Positions 1 through 4,734 of a stretch of 6,003 nt of DNA are shown piece after piece. Below the pieces are notes generated by a model, which ran no database searches, was not told the origin of the DNA, and saw only the letters and a list, made by a program, of their open reading frames with translations. The position numbers were made by a program, and so were the translations under genes. Each line of letters starts with the position of its first letter. Positions within the stretch are counted from its first letter, which is position 1. The DNA is from an uncultured Collinsella sp. (GTDB lineage Bacteria; Actinomycetota; Coriobacteriia; Coriobacteriales; Coriobacteriaceae). The stretch is from assembly GCA_900554595.1 (NCBI GenBank), contig USHZ01000117.1, forward strand, positions 1-6,003. Direction: 5' to 3'.

Positions 1-4
1 CCTG

Positions 5-41
5 CGCAAGACGGAAAGCACATTAAGTGCTTTCCTTTGCG
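5..41 (+). terminator. Strong stem-loop, probable terminator of an upstream gene
   Basis: GGAAAGCAC (13-21) and GTGCTTTCC (27-35) form a perfect 9-bp stem around the 5-base loop ATTAA. After a 2-base bulge (11-12), CGCAAG (5-10) pairs with TTTGCG (36-41), using one G-T pair, which gives a stem of about 15 bp. It lies before the rnj leader with no gene visible on either side, so a terminator for a unit ending left of the window is the simplest reading. The weak point is the tail: only TTT follows the inner stem, and those bases belong to the outer stem, so this is not a textbook intrinsic terminator. It could instead be an mRNA 3'-end stabiliser or a processing structure. Confidence 0.5.
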
Positions 42-173
42 TGCGGAACTCGCGATAAACTTCATATGCGTCCCTCCCGGGCGCAAGCAAAAGGGCGGGA
101 TAGACCAGTTCAGATGGGGCTTTGATGCATGGGTGGTCTGTTGTTGTGCAAATGGGTATCATGTTGTGGTTAT

Positions 174-193
174 TGCATCGACTCTGCGATGCA
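174..193. repeat. 7-bp inverted repeat in the rnj leader, possible operator or RNA hairpin
   Basis: TGCATCG (174-180) and CGATGCA (187-193) are perfect reverse complements separated by the 6 bases ACTCTG. A further copy of the half-site, GATGCA, lies at 124-129 and could pair with TGCATC (174-179) instead. The position, about 90 bases before the rnj start, suits either a dimeric repressor site or a leader-RNA hairpin. No regulator is encoded in the window, and a repeat this short can arise by chance, so the functional reading is speculative. Confidence 0.3.
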
Positions 194-262
194 TTGTTGT
201 ATGTGCCCGGCGGTCGGTTTGCCAGAAGCGCCCCGTCGGTTGTTTCAGACCCGTTTCGAAGA

Positions 263-267
263 AAGGA
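263..267 (+). promoter_or_regulatory. Probable ribosome binding site of rnj (long spacing)
   Basis: AAGGA inside GAAAGGAAAC is the only purine-rich Shine-Dalgarno-like tract before the ATG at 282. It sits 14 bases from the start, longer than the usual 5-9, so initiation may be weaker than for the two downstream genes, which have GGAGG at 5-6 bases. No in-frame start codon lies between this tract and 282. Confidence 0.5.
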
Positions 268-281
268 AACCACACTCACCT

Positions 282-1952
282 ATGGCAGCTAAAAAATCAT
301 CTCCCTTGAAGATCATTCCGCTTGGCGGCCTTGACGGCATCGGCAAGAACATGACGGTCTTTGAGTGCGGCGACGACATGGTGCTCGTCGACGCTGGCCT
401 CATGTTCCCCGATGACTCGCAGCCCGGTATCGATCTGGTACTCCCGGATTACACCTACGTTCTGGAGAACGAGGAAAAGCTCCGCGGCATCATCGTCACT
501 CACGGCCACGAGGACCACACCGGTTCGCTTCCGTATCTACTGCAGGACCTCAACAACAAGGTGCCCATCTTCTCGAGCAAGCTGACGCTCGGCTTTATCG
601 AGGGCAAGCTCTCCGAGTTCCGCATTCGTGCACCCAAGTTCCGTGAGGTCAAGGGCGGCAGCCACGTCAATTTGGGTGGCATCTCGCTCGACTTCTTCTC
701 GATGACGCACTCCATCCCCGGCGCTCTGGGCGTGTTCATCCGCACCAACCAGGGCACCGTTATGCACACCGGCGACTTTAAGCTTGACCAGACGCCCATC
801 GACGGCGTCACGCCCGACTATGCCGCTATCAGCCGCTTTGCCAAGCAGGGCATCGACCTGCTGCTGTCCGACTCCACCAACGCCACGGTCCCCGGCTTTA
901 CCAGGTCCGAGGCCGAGGTTGGCCCCAATCTGTTGCATGCCATCAAGAATGCTCCGGGCCGCGTGTTCGTCGCGTCGTTCTCGAGCCACATCCATCGTCT
1001 GCAGCAGATCTGCGACGCCGCCCGCAAGTGCGGCCGCAAGGTCGTCGTGACCGGTCGTTCCATGCTCACCAACACCCGCGTGGCGCGCGAGCTCGGTTAT
1101 CTCAACATTGATGATGCCGATATCATCGATGCCTTCGACATTGACAACCTGCCCGATGACAAGATAGTCGTCATGTGTACCGGTTCGCAGGGCGAGCCCC
1201 TGTCGGCCCTTTCGCGCATGGCCAACGGCGAGCACAAGACGCTCTCCATCCACGAGGGCGATACCGTCATCCTCTCGGCAACGCCGGTCCCCGGTAACGA
1301 GAAGGCCGTTCAGCAGGTCGTCAACAGCCTCGCCAAGCTTGGCTGCGACGTGTGGGATAAGAACCGCGCCCTCGTTCACGTTTCGGGCCACGGTAGCCAG
1401 GAGGAGCTCAAGCTCCTGATGGCCATGGCTAAGCCTACATACTTTATGCCGGTCCACGGCGAGGCCGTACATCTGCGCGCCCATGCTCAACTTGCACGCA
1501 AGATGGGCCTCAAGGACGATCATATCTTTATCCTCGATAACGGCGATACGCTCGAGATGCGTGGCGGTATCGTCAAGCGCGGTACGCCCGTCGAGTCTGG
1601 CGTCGTCTACGTCGACGGACTGCGCATCGGCGATACCGACCCCATCGTTCTGCGCGATCGTCAGAAGCTTGCCAACGACGGTATGGTCACGGCTGTTGCT
1701 ATCGTTTCGCTCAAGCACAAGAAGATCGAGGCCATCGAGTTCTCGGGCCGCGGCGTCTCCTTTGCCATTGACGACCAGTTCTCTGAGGACGCCTCGGCGT
1801 CCATCATGAAGACGATCGAGAAGGGCAAGTTCAGCTTTACGAGCAGCGGTTCCGATGCCATTCGCAAGGCCGTGCGCGACTCGCTCTCTAACTTTATCTG
1901 GAGCCGTACGCGCACTCGTCCGATGATCATCCCGGTCGTCATGGAGGTTTAG
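282..1952 (+). CDS. rnj: Ribonuclease J (metallo-beta-lactamase/beta-CASP RNase)
   Basis: The product is a cytoplasmic zinc-dependent RNase of the RNase J family, which combines 5'-to-3' exonuclease and endonuclease activity in mRNA decay and rRNA maturation. The 556 residues match the usual length of about 555. The fold opens with LGGLDGIGKNMTVFE (14-28). The metal-binding motif HGHEDH is at 74-79 (H74, H76, D78, H79), followed by H143 in THSIPGA and D165 in HTGDF. The beta-CASP part carries HVSGHGSQEELK (366-377), and the last metal/active-site histidine is H392 in MPVHGE. All expected catalytic residues are present, so it should be active. I chose ATG 282 because homology begins at about residue 9; an in-frame start at 129 would add 51 Cys-rich residues unlike the family. 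It is the first gene of the run, and its last codons (ATG GAG GTT) hold the ftsK ribosome binding site. Confidence 0.96.
   Translation: MAAKKSSPLKIIPLGGLDGIGKNMTVFECGDDMVLVDAGLMFPDDSQPGIDLVLPDYTYVLENEEKLRGIIVTHGHEDHTGSLPYLLQDLNNKVPIFSSKLTLGFIEGKLSEFRIRAPKFREVKGGSHVNLGGISLDFFSMTHSIPGALGVFIRTNQGTVMHTGDFKLDQTPIDGVTPDYAAISRFAKQGIDLLLSDSTNATVPGFTRSEAEVGPNLLHAIKNAPGRVFVASFSSHIHRLQQICDAARKCGRKVVVTGRSMLTNTRVARELGYLNIDDADIIDAFDIDNLPDDKIVVMCTGSQGEPLSALSRMANGEHKTLSIHEGDTVILSATPVPGNEKAVQQVVNSLAKLGCDVWDKNRALVHVSGHGSQEELKLLMAMAKPTYFMPVHGEAVHLRAHAQLARKMGLKDDHIFILDNGDTLEMRGGIVKRGTPVESGVVYVDGLRIGDTDPIVLRDRQKLANDGMVTAVAIVSLKHKKIEAIEFSGRGVSFAIDDQFSEDASASIMKTIEKGKFSFTSSGSDAIRKAVRDSLSNFIWSRTRTRPMIIPVVMEV
1943..1947 (+). 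promoter_or_regulatory. Ribosome binding site of ftsK, inside the end of rnj
   Basis: GGAGG lies 6 bases before the TTG at 1954 and overlaps the codons for the last Met-Glu-Val of RNase J. This strong, well-spaced site decides the TTG start. It also implies translational coupling, since ribosomes ending rnj stop right on top of it. Confidence 0.85.
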
Positions 1953-1953
1953 T

Positions 1954-4734
1954 TTGGCGCGCGGATCTGCACAAAACGCCAAAGGCAATAAAGCCAACAA
2001 TCAACCGGCATCTGCTAAGGGTGCCGGTTCCCATCTTCGTGCCAATAAGGGCCACGAGGCCGAGTTCGACGATTTTGAGCCCCTGGTCGAGCCTTCCGCC
2101 AACCGCGATATCGCCGGCGTGGTCATTGCCGTTTTGGCGATTGCGTCGTTCATTGCCGTGATTTCGCCGGCGACCGCACCCGTTACGGCTGCGGTTGCCG
2201 GTTTCTACCACCTGGGCTTTGGCCTGGGCGCCTACGTGCTGCCGATCGTCATTTTGCTGTTTGCCGCCACGCTCTTTTTAGGCGAGGACTCGCCGCTCAA
2301 CGTGCGCTCTGTTGCGGGCGGCGCCGTGGTCTTTATCGCCGTCGTCTCCATTCTTTCACTGATGGTGCCGGGTACGAGCGACTCTTGCGACCTTATGTTC
2401 ACGCCGCAAAACCTGTCAGCCTCGGGTGGCTATATCGGTGCGTTTATTGCGAGCGCGCTGCAGAAGGCTCTGGGTAAGCCTATCGCGATGGTGGTCCTGT
2501 TGGGTCTGGCCGTCGTTGGCTTCGTCATCATCGGCTTTTCGGTGGGCGGCGTATTGCGCTCTGCCCGCGACCGTGCGGCCGATTTTGCCGAGCGCCGTCG
2601 TGCCGACGTCAACGCGAGTCCGTGGGGTGACGACGAAGCTCTGTCGGTGCCCGGCGTTGCCCGTCCGCACCTGAGCATTCTTCGTCAAAAGGTCTCCGAC
2701 GCTGCCGTGACCACGGTCATGGGCAACGATGCGGACTCGGTTCTGGACGATGACGACGAGGACGAGGATCCGTTTGTCGACGTGTCCGATGCCGTGGATG
2801 CCGAGCGCGCTAAGACCACGTTGCTGCCGCGCCGTCATGCCAAGAAGGGCAAGTCGGCTCCCAAGCTCAATACGAGTGAGCCCGACCCGTCTTGGTCCGA
2901 GAGTGAGATTGAGCTTACCGAGGGCGATGACGAGGACGACGAGTCCCCGCTCGAGACTGCTAAAACCACCTTGCTGCCGCGACGTCAGGCAAAGCGCGGT
3001 CAGGTGACCGGCCAGCTTTCGATGGAGGACGATCCGGCCAAGATCGACGAGTCCGAACCGCCGTTTGCCGTGAATCCCGTCTCGGCCGCCCCTCAAATTC
3101 CTGATTTCCTCAAGCATCCCAAGGTTGCCGATGCGGCTGTTGCGAGCGCTGCCGAGACGTCTACTTCTAGCGATGGGAGAGCGGACAATGCCCCCGCGGA
3201 TAACGAGGGCGAAGAAGAGGACGGCCTTAAGCTTCCGCCGCTCGAAATCCTGCATGCAAACCCTCAGTCCGCTTCTGCCGCGTCTTCGGACAAGGAGCTG
3301 GAACAGACCGCCGAGTCGTTGCAGTCCACGCTGCTTGAGTTTGGCCGTAGCGCTCGCGTCGTCGGTTGGATTGCCGGTCCCACGGTGACGACCTTTAAGC
3401 TACAGCCCGGCGAGGGCGAGCGCGTGAGCAAGATTTCGAGCCTTGAGGACGATATTGCGCTGTCGCTTGCTGCTCAGTCCGTGCGTATCTTTGCGCCGAT
3501 TCCCGGTACCTCGCTCGTGGGTATCGAGATTCCCAATCGTAAGCGTCAGAACGTCAACTTGGGCGACGTGCTGCCCTATGTTAAGGGCGGTCCGCTTGAG
3601 CTTGCCATCGGCCGCGATGCAGAGGGCACGCCGGTCGTCGCCGACCTCGCCAAGATGCCTCACCTGCTGATCGCCGGTACCACGGGTTCCGGTAAGTCGG
3701 TCATGATCAACTCCATCATCACGACCCTGCTCATGCGTGCCCTTCCCGAGGATGTTCGCTTGATCATGGTCGACCCCAAGCGCGTCGAGCTCGCAGGCTA
3801 TAACGGCCTGCCGCATCTTTACGTGCCTGTAGTGACCGAGCCCAAGCAGGCCGCGAGTGCCTTGCAGTGGGCTGTGTCCGAGATGGAGCGCCGCCTGAAG
3901 GTCTTCGAGCGCCTTAACGTGCGCAAGATCTCGACCTATAACGAAAAGCAGGCCGCCGGCGAGTTTGAGCATTACGATAACCCGCCGCAAAAGATGCCCT
4001 ACCTGGTCATCATCATCGACGAGCTTTCGGACCTGATGATGGTTGCCGGCAAGGACGTCGAGGCGTCGATTGTGCGTATCGCCCAGCTGGGCCGTGCCGC
4101 CGGTATCCACCTTATCGTGGCGACCCAGCGTCCGAGCTCTAACGTGGTGACGGGTCTCATCAAGGCAAACATTACCAACCGTATCGCCTTCAACGTCGCA
4201 ACGGGCATCGACTCCCGCGTCATCATCGACCAGATGGGTGCCGAAAAGCTCACCGGCTTGGGTGACATGCTGTTCTCAAAGGTCGACTGGGGCAAGCCCC
4301 GTCGTATCCAGGGTTGCTTTGTTTCGGATGACGAGATCAACGAGATTGTCGAGTTCGTCAAGTCGCAAAGCGAGCCCGACTACCATGAGGAGATTCTGTC
4401 GGCCGTGGCACCTGCCTCCATGTCCATGGCAGGTGGCGGGGGCATCGTGCGCACCGGCGTCGCCGAGCCCCAGGACGACGATCCGCTTATTTGGGAAGCC
4501 GCTCATATTGTGGTGGAATCGCAGTTGGGCTCCACATCTGGCCTGCAGCGCCGCCTGAAGGTTGGCTATGCGCGCGCCGGGCGTATTATGGACATGCTGG
4601 AAGAAAAGGGTGTCGTCGGACCGCCCGACGGTTCCAAACCGCGCGAGGTCCTGCTGGATGAAGAAGGCCTTGCCGCGCTGAAATCCGTCGACGCCGAGAT
4701 GGCACGTGAAGATCGTGAGTTTGGAGGATTCTGA
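1954..4734 (+). CDS. ftsK: FtsK/SpoIIIE-family DNA translocase
   Basis: This is a septum-anchored ATP-driven pump that moves double-stranded DNA, clearing and ordering chromosomes at division. The 926 residues fit the family. The N-terminus (1-50) is hydrophilic. Four membrane segments lie at about 52-73, 84-110, 119-138 and 177-201. A disordered acidic linker (about 202-425) leads to the motor. The alpha domain begins near LPPLEIL (427-433). The RecA-like beta domain has Walker A GTTGSGKS (575-582), VDPKRVELAGYNGLPHL, Walker B VIIIDE (685-690) and the RAAGIHLIVATQRPS block (714-728). The winged-helix gamma domain (about 840-908) ends in GSKPREVLL and should read polar DNA motifs. The start is TTG 1954, one base past the rnj stop; the next in-frame ATG lies beyond two membrane segments. 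The linker holds a duplicated AKTTLLPRR module. SpoIIIE-like function is a possible alternative name, but nothing suggests sporulation. Confidence 0.96.
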   Translation: MARGSAQNAKGNKANNQPASAKGAGSHLRANKGHEAEFDDFEPLVEPSANRDIAGVVIAVLAIASFIAVISPATAPVTAAVAGFYHLGFGLGAYVLPIVILLFAATLFLGEDSPLNVRSVAGGAVVFIAVVSILSLMVPGTSDSCDLMFTPQNLSASGGYIGAFIASALQKALGKPIAMVVLLGLAVVGFVIIGFSVGGVLRSARDRAADFAERRRADVNASPWGDDEALSVPGVARPHLSILRQKVSDAAVTTVMGNDADSVLDDDDEDEDPFVDVSDAVDAERAKTTLLPRRHAKKGKSAPKLNTSEPDPSWSESEIELTEGDDEDDESPLETAKTTLLPRRQAKRGQVTGQLSMEDDPAKIDESEPPFAVNPVSAAPQIPDFLKHPKVADAAVASAAETSTSSDGRADNAPADNEGEEEDGLKLPPLEILHANPQSASAASSDKELEQTAESLQSTLLEFGRSARVVGWIAGPTVTTFKLQPGEGERVSKISSLEDDIALSLAAQSVRIFAPIPGTSLVGIEIPNRKRQNVNLGDVLPYVKGGPLELAIGRDAEGTPVVADLAKMPHLLIAGTTGSGKSVMINSIITTLLMRALPEDVRLIMVDPKRVELAGYNGLPHLYVPVVTEPKQAASALQWAVSEMERRLKVFERLNVRKISTYNEKQAAGEFEHYDNPPQKMPYLVIIIDELSDLMMVAGKDVEASIVRIAQLGRAAGIHLIVATQRPSSNVVTGLIKANITNRIAFNVATGIDSRVIIDQMGAEKLTGLGDMLFSKVDWGKPRRIQGCFVSDDEINEIVEFVKSQSEPDYHEEILSAVAPASMSMAGGGGIVRTGVAEPQDDDPLIWEAAHIVVESQLGSTSGLQRRLKVGYARAGRIMDMLEEKGVVGPPDGSKPREVLLDEEGLAALKSVDAEMAREDREFGGF
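2809..2850 (+). repeat. FtsK linker repeat, copy 1 (AKTTLLPRRHAKKG)
   Basis: Residues 286-299 of FtsK read AKTTLLPRRHAKKG and follow an acidic block, DDDDEDED (265-272). Copy 2 starts exactly 150 bases later. The copies share 12 of 14 residues and 33 of 42 bases, and five of the nine base differences are silent. Confidence 0.85.
2959..3000 (+). repeat. FtsK linker repeat, copy 2 (AKTTLLPRRQAKRG)
   Basis: Residues 336-349 of FtsK read AKTTLLPRRQAKRG, again preceded by an acidic block, GDDEDDE (324-330). The order acidic block, AKTTLLPRR, basic tail is the same as in copy 1, which suggests an internal duplication of one linker module. Confidence 0.85.
4723..4728 (+). promoter_or_regulatory. 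Ribosome binding site of the RodZ-like gene, inside the end of ftsK
   Basis: GGAGGA lies 5 bases before the ATG at 4734 and within the codons for the final Phe-Gly-Gly-Phe of FtsK. With the TGATG-type stop/start overlap it points to coupled translation and fixes the start of the third gene. Confidence 0.85.

Larger units (their letters stand above)
42..281 (+). other. Intergenic leader upstream of rnj, no gene seen
   Basis: This 240-base stretch has a different texture from the genes: it is less GC-rich and full of G/T runs such as TGTTGTTGTG (139-148). One frame stays open from base 1 to 309, and another gives rnj an upstream start at 129, but the predicted peptides are Cys/Trp/His-rich, have no recognisable domain and lack the codon bias of the real genes. 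The promoter for rnj-ftsK-rodZ should lie here, but I find no convincing -35/-10 pair. The best -10-like hexamer is TATCAT (157-162), and nothing near TTGACA stands at the right distance. A weak imperfect hairpin can form between TCCCTCCC (71-78) and GGGCGGGA (93-100). No riboswitch class is recognisable by eye. Confidence 0.55.

Noticed and set aside
71..100. TCCCTCCC/GGGCGGGA hairpin as a terminator or riboswitch
   Set aside because: The stem has a central mismatch and a 14-base loop, no U-tract follows, and no known riboswitch core is recognisable.
157..162. TATCAT as a -10 promoter element
   Set aside because: The hexamer is close to consensus, but the TG is one base off for an extended -10 and the 16-18 base spacings offer no -35 match, so it is too weak to annotate.
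129..281. Upstream in-frame extension of RNase J beginning at 129
   Set aside because: It adds 51 residues rich in Cys that match nothing in the RNase J family, has no ribosome binding site before 129, and the family-length protein starts at 282.
1..309. Open frame across the whole leader (readable from base 1, TTG at 37)
   Set aside because: The peptide has odd Cys/His/Trp content, no domain and no genome-like codon bias, and it overlaps the true rnj start in another frame.
537..2000. 487-codon minus-strand frame opposite rnj
   Set aside because: It is antisense to a certain gene; long antisense frames are expected with strong G/C third-position bias, and the product is a low-complexity mix with no domain.
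2416..3255. 279-codon minus-strand frame opposite the FtsK linker
   Set aside because: It is the shadow of an acidic, low-complexity coding region, with no start signal or recognisable domain.
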